Positions 44,137 through 52,801 of a DNA stretch of 64,000 nucleotides are shown in pieces. The DNA lies in the NCBI GenBank assembly GCA_030348385.1, contig JAUCFP010000006.1:1178001-1242000 (forward strand), read 5' to 3'. Numbering within the stretch: the stretch's first letter is position 1; each line of letters begins with the position of its first letter. The translations under genes and the position numbers were made by a program. Under the pieces are notes generated by a model. The model saw only the letters and a program-made list of their open reading frames with translations. It had not been told where the DNA came from and made no database searches. The DNA comes from Cytobacillus sp. NJ13. Lineage in GTDB: Bacteria > Bacillota > Bacilli > Bacillales > Cytobacillaceae.

Positions 44137-44149
44137 CGTTAAAATATCG
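44137..44149. promoter_or_regulatory. Operator-like motif, paa operon
   Basis: CGTTAAAATATCG; on the minus strand CGATATTTTAACG, the third CG-N7-AACG motif, about 50 bases before the paaK start, where it would overlap a promoter. Confidence 0.55.
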
Positions 44150-44161
44150 TAAGATAAAATA

Positions 44162-44181
44162 TGTGTTATATATTTAACACA
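44162..44181. promoter_or_regulatory. Inverted repeat upstream of paaK
   Basis: TGTGTTA-N6-TAACACA, a perfect 7-base inverted repeat 74 bases before the paaK start. It is a second candidate operator, not shared with the other aromatic operons. Confidence 0.45.
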
Positions 44182-44256
44182 AAGATACCGTGTAAACAGG
44201 GAAAAGTCAACTTATTTTCTGAAAATTTACTCATTTATTTGGAAAATAATAAAAAG

Positions 44257-44276
44257 ACCTAGCCCGAGGGCTAGGT
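44257..44276 (-). terminator. Terminator of the large membrane protein gene
   Basis: CCTAGCCC/GGGCTAGG stem with a 2-base loop and TCTTTTTATT on the minus strand. Confidence 0.85.
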
Positions 44277-44284
44277 TAACTTTC

Positions 44285-47200
44285 TTAGGACCATTCTTTT
44301 AATTTGTTCATTATGTTATTTTTCCATTTAGATATTAAAGGCTCCTCACCTTTTGCTGTTTTTTGTTTCTGCCATTCATTATAGCTTGCTGCAGAAATGA
44401 GAATAGAGCCTGCAATTAATAGATACGCCCACCAAGGGAGATTCCCCCAATAAGGTCTTGTCTGAAGCAGCACATTCAGCAGAAGAACGCCAGAGCCTAC
44501 AAAGAAATAGGACTTTATCCTCCAGCAGGTGCCAGCAAGCATCGAAATCAGGGAGAGGGTACCGACTATGAGCGCATCATAAACCGTATTGCTTGCAAGG
44601 CCATCCTGTACAAGCAGCAGGGAAACCAATATTAGGACTGCCCACTGAATTTTGTTAGTTAGTGCTGCGTATTGCCCTTTCAGCACTTTCCTGATAAAAA
44701 TAATCAGGATAATCCATGGAAGCACGTAAGCCTCCCTTATGAAAAGGTCAGGCAAGTCAATATTCTTTAATAAACTATAATAAGGCTCCAGCAATACAGC
44801 TCCCGACAGCAATCCAGGCAGCCATACGTGTTTTGATGCCATCCTGCCCCTCTGTAAAAATAAAAGTGTACTGATCAGGAGTCCAGGGAGAACTTCCGCC
44901 CATAGGGAAATTGCCGGAAAAAGATAGGCAGCAAGGAAAAATAACAAAGAGATAATAGTGTAGCTATCAGCTTTTTTGTTCATTAAAATTTTGGCATATA
45001 CCATTTTGCCAATGATTGCCGAAAACAGTCCAAAACCTGCGGAAACCAGAATTTTCATATCCGGAGCGATTCCGTTAATGAACAGGAATTTGAGCACTGC
45101 CACATATAATAATAACAATGGAACAGCAGCCAAAATATCAAATTTAGTTCTATGCAAATATGCGATCAATCCTGCAGAATAGATAATAGAAATGATAAAC
45201 GGCACATACCCAAAGGGATATGAAGTTAAAAATGCCAGGATCCCAATCACAGACCAAGGTATAAGAAAGTAAACACTTCTCTGTTTATCTTGAGTTTTTC
45301 CGGTTAGCCAGAATATGAATACTGAACAGCTGACTAAAAGAACGGCATACTCACTTAAGTTCTCCTCCCAAATATGATCCAAACCCGTCAAGACTACCAT
45401 GAACAAAGTTAAGAATGAACTGTAGAGGAATATCTTTGCCTTCCACTCTTTAACAGAAACCCTGAAACTGATCCAATAGACAGCCAGGGTGACAAGGAAG
45501 GGCCAGATACTGTTTTCCCTGTAGATGAAATAGGTCAGAATCAAGGCAAGCGGCATGTAAATATGGCCAATCCAGCTGAACCCCTTTGCCAGGACAAGAT
45601 CTTTTTTTGAAATATAATATGCTGCAGCAAGCAGGATCCATGCCCCCATTGGAAGTTCTATCCAATTGAAAAAGATAAAGATAAATGGTAAACCAATCAA
45701 GATCATAAAGTAAGCAAAAAGTGATATCGATGCTCCAGCAAAGGGAACCCACTTTTGTTTTAATATATGATATAAGAACAAATACATGAAAATGCCGCCT
45801 ATAAATACTGCAGGCCTCATCCAAACTTCATTTATTGTCAATGCTGTTGCTGTAAATAGGGAGATTGTATAAAAGCCGAGCGCGATCAAAAATACATTTC
45901 TGGCTTGATCTTTTTGTCTCTTCTTATAAAGAGCACCAGCAAGTATAAGGAGGGAAATACTCGCCATTATGGTATTCATAGCTATTCCTAACTCATTCTG
46001 ATAAAAACTTGAGTTCCAGCGTATATGTTCTCCATAAAACATAAATGCGAACCCGATTGACAAATGGATGGCCCAGGGAATCGCTTCTGTATAAAAAATC
46101 CGATTTTCAGCCTTATTCATGAGGTACATGACAAAGCTGAAGATTAATAACATGGTGCCTGCAGCGAGCCAATCAAGAAATCCTGCTGCAATCACAACCG
46201 AAAATAACATTATACTAACAGCCACATCCCGTGAGCTTAATTCCACCACTTTTAAGAGCGGATACTTAAGCAGATACCCGAAACTTATAAAAAGCACAAA
46301 GCCAATGAAGAAAACAGGTAAAGAAAGATTATTGAACGGGGCTGCTTTATCCAGCATTAGTACTACTTCGAATAAAGCAGAGGATAAAAATACGGGTGCC
46401 AGGTAAGCAAATAGCCTGTTTGCCATAACACTTGCCAAATATATAAACTGCACCGCGAGTATAATATAAGCCAGCAGCAGTGATGCAGAGGGTTCGCCGG
46501 CCATTAACAGGATTCCTTCAGCTGAAATATAGAGAAAAGCAAGTATCGAAACCGCTGCACTGGTCAGTCTAAAAATCTTATCCCAGGAATATTGCTTATC
46601 CATAACTCCAGGAACAAACAGAAAACCAATACCTACAAGCACAAAGAAAACTGGGCCAGCTGCATTTAACATAGTATTTTCAATCAGCTGATAGGCACCA
46701 TAGACAATCAGTAAGCTGAAGACGAAATGAAACTCCTTCCTGCCTGTTATATACACCATTGATAAATAAACAGCTGCTGTCACCAGAATATTCACACTGT
46801 AAAAAACAGGGCTATTGAAAAATACAAGCATCAATAAAGTAGAGATCACTAAATTGATTTGAGCAAAGAAAACCATTTCTCTCGAAAACAATTTTAGGGA
46901 AGCCTGTTTTTTCATGCGGTGATAGGCTGCAGACAGCATAGCATTGAAAATCATCAATCCAAGATAAAAACTGTCATTTTCAAGCTTGAATGCTGCCAGT
47001 GTAGAACCAGCCCCAGCAGTCAGGGCAATATAGGCAAACCAGACAAAAAGACGTGAGCCCAGTTTCTGTGCAAATACACTGTATACTGGGACGATCAATA
47101 AACTGCCAGCCGCTCCGAGTATAAAGCGTCCTTCCCCATAAAAGGAAAGATATGAGCCAAGCAATTCGAACCAGCCAATAGACAAAATAAATATTGGCAA

Positions 47201-47671
47201 AAATAAACTTCCAAGAACAATGAAAGCAAATGATGTTCTTTCAATTTTTAATACCTTTCCGGAAATAAACGCAAAGCCATAGAAAAGAAGTGAAACTACT
47301 GCAATGGATGCACTTTTCATAAAATTAGACATCGTATCCCAGTTGCTTGTGGCAACAAATAACCCGCCGATGAGAAGCAAAATGACTCCAACATTCAGCA
47401 GCCAGGAAATGTTTCTTTCACGGACTTCTTCCTGAGATAATTTCTTTTTCGCAGGTTTTTTTGCCTGTTGAACGGGCATTTGCCTGATTTCTTCTGCAGC
47501 TTTTGCTGCTTTTACCTGCATTTGTTTCAGTTCTTCAAGGTCCTGATAGTACTGAAGATGGGCGCTCAAGGTGATTTCATAATGTTCAGTTGATATATAG
47601 TCTTTCTCTTTCAATTTCGTGAGTTCAAGTTGAAATATGTTCTGATGATATTTTTCTGTTTTGGGGTTCAA
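44285..47671 (-). CDS. Giant polytopic membrane protein, DUF2157-like N-terminus
   Basis: A 1128-residue protein with a cytosolic N-terminal part of about 95 residues (Gln/Lys-rich, coiled-coil-like) followed by roughly 30 closely spaced membrane helices to the end. The first helical pair (GGLFVATSNWDTMSNFMKSA) resembles DUF2157. No transporter or enzyme motif is visible, so the function is unknown. I chose the TTG at 47671, which follows AAAGAGGTG; a GTG inside that site is unlikely. It is monocistronic and divergent from the surface-protein operon. Confidence 0.75.
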   Translation of the reverse strand: MNPKTEKYHQNIFQLELTKLKEKDYISTEHYEITLSAHLQYYQDLEELKQMQVKAAKAAEEIRQMPVQQAKKPAKKKLSQEEVRERNISWLLNVGVILLLIGGLFVATSNWDTMSNFMKSASIAVVSLLFYGFAFISGKVLKIERTSFAFIVLGSLFLPIFILSIGWFELLGSYLSFYGEGRFILGAAGSLLIVPVYSVFAQKLGSRLFVWFAYIALTAGAGSTLAAFKLENDSFYLGLMIFNAMLSAAYHRMKKQASLKLFSREMVFFAQINLVISTLLMLVFFNSPVFYSVNILVTAAVYLSMVYITGRKEFHFVFSLLIVYGAYQLIENTMLNAAGPVFFVLVGIGFLFVPGVMDKQYSWDKIFRLTSAAVSILAFLYISAEGILLMAGEPSASLLLAYIILAVQFIYLASVMANRLFAYLAPVFLSSALFEVVLMLDKAAPFNNLSLPVFFIGFVLFISFGYLLKYPLLKVVELSSRDVAVSIMLFSVVIAAGFLDWLAAGTMLLIFSFVMYLMNKAENRIFYTEAIPWAIHLSIGFAFMFYGEHIRWNSSFYQNELGIAMNTIMASISLLILAGALYKKRQKDQARNVFLIALGFYTISLFTATALTINEVWMRPAVFIGGIFMYLFLYHILKQKWVPFAGASISLFAYFMILIGLPFIFIFFNWIELPMGAWILLAAAYYISKKDLVLAKGFSWIGHIYMPLALILTYFIYRENSIWPFLVTLAVYWISFRVSVKEWKAKIFLYSSFLTLFMVVLTGLDHIWEENLSEYAVLLVSCSVFIFWLTGKTQDKQRSVYFLIPWSVIGILAFLTSYPFGYVPFIISIIYSAGLIAYLHRTKFDILAAVPLLLLYVAVLKFLFINGIAPDMKILVSAGFGLFSAIIGKMVYAKILMNKKADSYTIISLLFFLAAYLFPAISLWAEVLPGLLISTLLFLQRGRMASKHVWLPGLLSGAVLLEPYYSLLKNIDLPDLFIREAYVLPWIILIIFIRKVLKGQYAALTNKIQWAVLILVSLLLVQDGLASNTVYDALIVGTLSLISMLAGTCWRIKSYFFVGSGVLLLNVLLQTRPYWGNLPWWAYLLIAGSILISAASYNEWQKQKTAKGEEPLISKWKNNIMNKLKEWS

Positions 47672-48031
47672 TGGATTCACCTCTTTTAAATAGAATAATA
47701 TTCACTTGGTTCAATTAGTGTAATTTTACACATTTTGAAATAATTAATCAATCCCTTGTTTGGCATTTTTTACTTCACATGTATGTGTATATAATAATTA
47801 TTTAATTAGTGGAAAAAATGGATTAATAAGGAATTACCGGCGCTCTTCTAAACCGGATCTTCTCAGCATAATAATTAAACCCCTTGATAAACCAGTATTT
47901 CCCCCTCTCTTTCTGCTGAAAAAAAATCCAAATATTATATCTAATAAAATTTCAAATAACAATTCTATCCGAAAAATATTTTTTCCATTATATTATTCTA
48001 GAATTTATTATCTTACATGGAGGAAATATCA

Positions 48032-49216
48032 TTGAAAAGACTAAGTATTGTTATTGCATTCATCCTATTGCTGAGCTTGTTTCCGGCTGTCAGCAATGCA
48101 GCACCAAGCGATAATGAAGTGGCTGAATTCCTGAAGGAAACAAATTGGACTGAAGAAGGATTAAATGACCATCTGGAATATTTTTGGGATATGAATTTCG
48201 AAGATTTCGATACGATGGAGGAAATGATTGAATATCTCGGTGAGCCTATTACTGAAGAAAACCTTCAGCAGCTCTTAGCTGACTATGCTTTTGAAAATGA
48301 GGAAGAGTTAGTGGCACTGCTTGCGGAGAATGGAGAAATGGAAACGACTGACGATGTTAGGGATGTTTTTCGATATATTGATGCTTTAGATTCCACTGTT
48401 TCTTTTTTAACATATACAGGCACTGAAATTAACGATGAAACTCTTCAGCAGCTATTAAATGATTACGGACTTACAAAAGAGGAGCTCATCTCCCTGCTTG
48501 AGGAGAACGATGACTCCCTTGAAAACTACGAATATATTGAGGACCTTGATATCATGGTATCCATTTATCTGGGTGGAGATGAATTACCTGGTGAAGACGA
48601 AATGAACCAAATACTCTCAGATATAGATCTTACAGATGAAGAACTTGAAGCATTATTTGCACATTTTATGACTTTGGATTTCGAGAATCCAGACTTGCTT
48701 GATAAAATGATGGACCTTGAAAGCCGTTTAATGGCATTTGGGGAGTTTGACAGTGCCGAGGATTTAACAGAAGCAGAAATAGCTGAACTTATCAGCATTA
48801 TGCAGGAAATGATGGATCTGTTCCAGCTTGATGCCGAGTTTTATCTTGTGAAAGATGGTGAAAAGATCCATTTAACAACAGCTGAAATGATTGCTTTGGA
48901 AGAGACAAATGGCTATGACCTGCTTATTGAACTTTATAATACTCAAGGCCAGTTCCTGGCAGATATGATTATTACAGCAGAGATGTTCAGTTCAGAGCTA
49001 ATTGAAGACACAGTGACAGATTTGGATCAGGCTGAAACTGTTATCAAAAAACAGGAGCCTGCTAAAGTGAAACCAGTTTCTAAACACGTAAAAACTGTAA
49101 AAGGCGGAAAACTGCCAAACACAGCAGGCCACTATACTGAAGGAGTATTAGCAGGCATTGGCCTAACCCTTATAGGAATTGCCATTTTCCGCAGACGAAA
49201 AGTGAAAGCTGCGTGA
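48032..49216 (+). CDS. Acidic LPxTA-anchored surface protein (processed acidic surface protein type)
   Basis: A 394-residue secreted protein. It has a signal peptide (residues 1-24, ending SNAAP), then a long stretch very rich in Asp and Glu with three repeats built around N-L-Q-Q-L-L-A-D-Y...E-E-L. A sorting signal LPNTA at about 361, a hydrophobic segment and a basic tail (RRRKVKAA) close it. Covalent wall attachment or processing by the co-transcribed class D sortase is expected. This layout fits the family called processed acidic surface protein. The TTG at 48032 is set by GGAGGA seven bases before it. Its binding role is unknown. Confidence 0.8.
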   Translation: MKRLSIVIAFILLLSLFPAVSNAAPSDNEVAEFLKETNWTEEGLNDHLEYFWDMNFEDFDTMEEMIEYLGEPITEENLQQLLADYAFENEEELVALLAENGEMETTDDVRDVFRYIDALDSTVSFLTYTGTEINDETLQQLLNDYGLTKEELISLLEENDDSLENYEYIEDLDIMVSIYLGGDELPGEDEMNQILSDIDLTDEELEALFAHFMTLDFENPDLLDKMMDLESRLMAFGEFDSAEDLTEAEIAELISIMQEMMDLFQLDAEFYLVKDGEKIHLTTAEMIALEETNGYDLLIELYNTQGQFLADMIITAEMFSSELIEDTVTDLDQAETVIKKQEPAKVKPVSKHVKTVKGGKLPNTAGHYTEGVLAGIGLTLIGIAIFRRRKVKAA

Positions 49217-49809
49217 AAAGGAATCTCTCATTAAAAGGAGCTATTGGTCTAATTTTTATTTTGGGCGGAATTTGGATTGCAGCTTCAAATCTCATGCCAT
49301 ATTTGAATAGTCAAAAAACTTCAGCCCATAAAGATTCCTCCAGCACTGTAAAAACAGAAGTGAAGGCTGAACAAAAAACGGAACAACATAGCCTATACAC
49401 CGTACGACCTAAAATGGGAGAAGAAATGGGCGTTTTATCAATACCTAAGATATCAGCACATCTGCCTATCTTTCATGGTACGGATGAAGATGAGCTTGAA
49501 AAGGGAGTTGGCCATTATGCCGGCAGCGTCCTTCCAGGAGAAGAAGACAATTCAGTCCTTTCCGGCCACCGGGATACAGTCTTTCGCAAACTTGGAGAAG
49601 TAGAGATTGGCGATTTGCTTGTCGTAAACACTTCTGCTGGTGAATTTACCTATAAAGTTCGTAAAGTAAGAATCGTCGATGCAGATGACAGAACAGTAAT
49701 TGTACCTAAGCCAAGAGCAACTCTAACTGTAACAACCTGCTATCCTTTTGACTTTATTGGAGATGCACCACAGAGGTATATACTTGTTGGAGATCTTGTA
49801 AGAAAATAA
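49213..49809 (+). CDS. Class D sortase
   Basis: A 198-residue membrane-anchored transpeptidase with one N-terminal helix (residues 9-26). The catalytic His119 (LSGHRDT), Cys176 (TTCYPF) and Arg188 (QRYILVG) are present. It cleaves an LPxTx-type signal and joins the protein to the wall. The GTG start overlaps the stop of its presumed substrate gene by four bases, a tight dedicated pair. The class D label rests on size and the surrounding motif. Confidence 0.88.
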   Translation: MKRNLSLKGAIGLIFILGGIWIAASNLMPYLNSQKTSAHKDSSSTVKTEVKAEQKTEQHSLYTVRPKMGEEMGVLSIPKISAHLPIFHGTDEDELEKGVGHYAGSVLPGEEDNSVLSGHRDTVFRKLGEVEIGDLLVVNTSAGEFTYKVRKVRIVDADDRTVIVPKPRATLTVTTCYPFDFIGDAPQRYILVGDLVRK

Positions 49810-49813
49810 AAAA

Positions 49814-49836
49814 CCCGCTGACCAGGCGGGCTTTTA
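49814..49836 (+). terminator. Terminator of the surface protein-sortase operon
   Basis: CCCGC/GCGGG stem followed by CTTTT. A second hairpin, GGAGGCC/GGCCTTCC (49840-49860), likely serves the convergent gene. Confidence 0.7.
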
Positions 49837-49862
49837 GAGGGAGGCCGTTTTTGGCCTTCCTT

Positions 49863-50054
49863 TTATTCTGTAATTGTGACTAACTTTACATCTGCAAAAT
49901 CAAAACGATGGTAGTGACCTTCAGAACAAGTTAGTTCTACAAATCCTTCCAGGTCTTTAATGCTTCCGATTACTTCGGATTTATTTTCTGCTTCAACCTC
50001 TTCTGTTACGGTAACACCTTTTTCAAAAGTATAAATAACCTTAAACGTATTCAT
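49863..50054 (-). CDS. Small protein of unknown function, 63 aa
   Basis: A 63-residue protein with alternating charged and hydrophobic residues, suggestive of a small beta-rich fold (FKVIYTFEKGVTVTEEVEAEN), and an HYHRFDFADV segment near its end. It has an AAGGAGAG ribosome site and a hairpin after the stop, so it is probably real. No family is recognised. A 12-base palindrome GTGTTTAAACAC (50099-50110) lies just upstream; the remaining 50111-50386 shows nothing I can name. Confidence 0.55.
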   Translation of the reverse strand: MNTFKVIYTFEKGVTVTEEVEAENKSEVIGSIKDLEGFVELTCSEGHYHRFDFADVKLVTITE

Positions 50055-50386
50055 GTGAGCTAAACTCTCCTTTCCCCATTCATGTTCCCGTGTATACAGT
50101 GTTTAAACACAGAAATTTCTATTGCAGTTATTTTCCATTAGTCAGATAAAACTCCAATGTATCTCTCGATGGGAAGTTAAGGGCAATAACTTATATTCGG
50201 CGAGAAGATAGCGCAAGCTAGCAAAATGATACTCGACAGATATCGAATGATATCACCATAAAACCACAATTGTTTCAGCCGTTTTCAAAAGAAAGCATAT
50301 TTAGGTGCATATAATTATTAATCCGGGCAATAACAAAATTAATTTACATAGTAAAATTATGTAAAACATTATATTTGAATAAAAAA

Positions 50387-50409
50387 GAGTCCAGCAATTA
50401 AGCGGACTC
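50387..50409 (-). terminator. Terminator of the YeeI-like gene
   Basis: GAGTCC/GGACTC stem followed by TTTTTT on the minus strand. Confidence 0.75.
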
Positions 50410-50419
50410 CTCTTCTCAG

Positions 50420-51139
50420 TTATTCACCAAGGTCTGCATTATGATAAACACGCTGGACATCTTCCAGGTCTTCAAGAGCGTCAATCAGCTTTTCAAATTG
50501 CGCCTGTGCATCAGCCTCAAGGGTGACTTCATTTTGCGGGAGCATTGTTAATTCAGCAACAGCAAACTCATTGATGCCTGCTGACTTGAATGCTTCCTGA
50601 ACTGCATGAAACTGATCGGGTTCTGCATAAACAATTACCGTATCATCTTCTTCCAGAATATCACGTGCATCTACGTCTGCTTCCATGAGGATTTCCAGCA
50701 CTTCTTCCTCCGATTTGCCTTCAATGCCGATAACAGCGGTTGAGTCGAACATATAGGAAACAGATCCGCTCACACCCATATTCCCGCCATTTTTTCCGAA
50801 TGCAGCACGTACGTTAGAAGCTGTGCGATTTACGTTATTAGTTAATGCATCGACTATAACCATGGATCCGCTAGGCCCGAATCCTTCGTAGCGTAGCTCA
50901 TCATAGTTTTCTTCCGCTCCGCCCTTTGCTTTTTCAATTGCACGATCAATGATATTTCTTGGCACGTTATATGTTTTTGCACGTTCGAGCACAAATTTTA
51001 AAGCCTGGTTTGCTTCCGGATCAGGCTCACCTTGCTTGGCAACCACATATATTTCAAGTGCAAACTTGGAATATACACGGCTCGTATTTGCGTCTTTTGA
51101 TGCTTTCTTTTCTTTAATATTGTTCCATTTACGGCCCAT
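50420..51139 (-). CDS. YebC/PmpR family protein, YeeI type
   Basis: A 239-residue protein of the YebC/TACO1 family, identical in length to YeeI of B. subtilis and with the same opening [13 protein letters not shown]. Three alpha-beta domains are present; [19 protein letters not shown] near residue 37, [19 protein letters not shown] near residue 72 and [10 protein letters not shown] near residue 118 are signature stretches. Members act as DNA-binding regulators or help ribosomes translate difficult proline runs. I chose the ATG at 51139. The gene is monocistronic. Confidence 0.93.
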   Translation of the reverse strand: MGRKWNNIKEKKASKDANTSRVYSKFALEIYVVAKQGEPDPEANQALKFVLERAKTYNVPRNIIDRAIEKAKGGAEENYDELRYEGFGPSGSMVIVDALTNNVNRTASNVRAAFGKNGGNMGVSGSVSYMFDSTAVIGIEGKSEEEVLEILMEADVDARDILEEDDTVIVYAEPDQFHAVQEAFKSAGINEFAVAELTMLPQNEVTLEADAQAQFEKLIDALEDLEDVQRVYHNADLGE

Positions 51140-51321
51140 ATGTCCCACTCTCTTTCAACTTTGGATCTATGAAATTTATGATAAGTAATAGAGTCTTCAC
51201 AGAAATCGGAAGAACTCTCACCTGAATATTATACATTAAAACACAGGACTTTTTCGAGTATTGTTTCATAAGAAGAAGGATGGGATAACTGTGCGGTTTA
51301 GATGAATAAAAAAGAGACACA

Positions 51322-52272
51322 TTAGCTTAATAGGATTTTTTCAAGCACCTTTTGCACCTGATACCCTTCTTTAAAGGAAACCAATAATGCATTGTCTCCT
51401 CTTATTGCTTTGAGGAGTTCTGCAGAAAGACTGTTTTCCGGCTCATCAAGCCTTATCATCTCTCCGCTGTTTTCGGACGTACTTTGTACAAGAACACCCC
51501 AGTTCTGCATATCCAAAGTTCCTTTATCACCAAAAACTTTAAAAGACAGATGTTCTTTTTGTCCAATTCCCGCAATTCCGTTAAATAGAACAGGAATGCC
51601 GCCTGGAAGCTTCAATAATGTGGTAAAGCTGTTTTCACATAAACGTTCATCATCCGGGTATTCCACAAAAGAACGGACATTGAGCAGCTCTCCGAAGGTA
51701 TCCTGAATCATATGAATAAAGTGAGGAGAAACTTCCCGGATAAAGCCCCCTTGTTCCCTGCTGGAAATCCATTCGTTCTGCTGCCATTCACGCGGCCATT
51801 GTGTAAATTGCAGTTGCAGTTCTACCTTCTTAATCTCACCCAGTTCACCATTCTGTATCTTTTCCCTAAACACTTTAAAGGCCGGGCTGTATGCCATTGG
51901 AAAATTCATTGCATGTATAATTCCGGCATTTTCAGCAGCTTCATACATATCCTTAGCCTCTTCAATGGAATTGGCCAGAGGCTTTTCACAAAGAAGATGC
52001 TTGCGGCTCTTTATTATATCCATGCTAATTGAATAATGAAATTTTGGCGGAACACCTAAATAGATGAGTTTGATGGTTTCATCCTGAAGCAGTTCCAAAT
52101 GATTGGTATGTAATGAGGCATCTGGCAGCTCAGCCTTAAATTTATCTAATCGTTCGGCATTTCGATCACAAAGTGCTGCAATCTCAAACTCTTCATGCTG
52201 TCGAAATTGACGAAGGATCCTTTCCCCTACTGCACCCATTCCTATTAATCCAACTTTAATTTTTTCCTTCAA
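51322..52272 (-). CDS. Gfo/Idh/MocA family oxidoreductase
   Basis: A 316-residue NAD(P)-dependent dehydrogenase. The Rossmann motif GLIGMGAVGERI lies near residues 8-19, the conserved EKPLA near residue 95, and the C-terminal sheet domain is complete. Substrates in this family are sugars, inositols or related polyols; nothing nearby picks one. The TTG at 52272 is best placed behind AGGTG. It stands alone. Confidence 0.85.
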   Translation of the reverse strand: MKEKIKVGLIGMGAVGERILRQFRQHEEFEIAALCDRNAERLDKFKAELPDASLHTNHLELLQDETIKLIYLGVPPKFHYSISMDIIKSRKHLLCEKPLANSIEEAKDMYEAAENAGIIHAMNFPMAYSPAFKVFREKIQNGELGEIKKVELQLQFTQWPREWQQNEWISSREQGGFIREVSPHFIHMIQDTFGELLNVRSFVEYPDDERLCENSFTTLLKLPGGIPVLFNGIAGIGQKEHLSFKVFGDKGTLDMQNWGVLVQSTSENSGEMIRLDEPENSLSAELLKAIRGDNALLVSFKEGYQVQKVLEKILLS

Positions 52273-52472
52273 CACACTTCACCTGCTTGTTAAATTTCAT
52301 AGTTCTCCACTGAATTATACAGTTTATTGCAAAAATTCAAAAGTTGTAAATCCTCTATTAGTTAAAAAAGCTTTGCACTTCGATTAGTCAAAAATATACC
52401 GGCCAATAATTGGATAGAAATAAAAGTGAATGGGAACATTAGAAATAATAAAATATTTAGGAGGTGTCATCA

Positions 52473-52694
52473 TTGAACCTTGATAAGGATATGCAATTTG
52501 AAATCAAAAGTACCTTCATGCCAAATCTTAACCGTTCCCAAACACTTAAAATTCTGGAGGTGACCCAGAACAGCGTAGTCATCCAGATGGACAGATCAAA
52601 TGGACGCGGGGTCTTCCCAGCAGAAAATTTTCATTATTGGATAAAAAGGGGTTCCCTTATTAAATTAAATGACCATCATAAAAGAACCTCATAG
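52473..52694 (+). CDS. Small protein of unknown function, 73 aa
   Basis: A 73-residue soluble protein starting with TTG behind AGGAGGTG. It contains LKILEVTQNSVVIQMDRSNGRGVFPAENFHYWI, which looks like a small beta-barrel. Overlap with no other gene and a strong ribosome site support it. No family is recognised. Confidence 0.6.
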   Translation: MNLDKDMQFEIKSTFMPNLNRSQTLKILEVTQNSVVIQMDRSNGRGVFPAENFHYWIKRGSLIKLNDHHKRTS

Positions 52695-52801
52695 AACACT
52701 GGCCAGGAGCCCGTGTTCTCTATTTAAATTTGGTCATGTACGCCCCGGTTCCCTTTTTACAAAAAAAGAAGCCGGCACTATATATAGAGCCAACCCTTCT
52801 C

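Noticed and set aside
47760-48035. Plus-strand frame of 91 codons before the surface protein gene
   Set aside because: Very AT-rich with Asn/Ile-rich composition, no ribosome site, and it covers the promoter region of the next gene.
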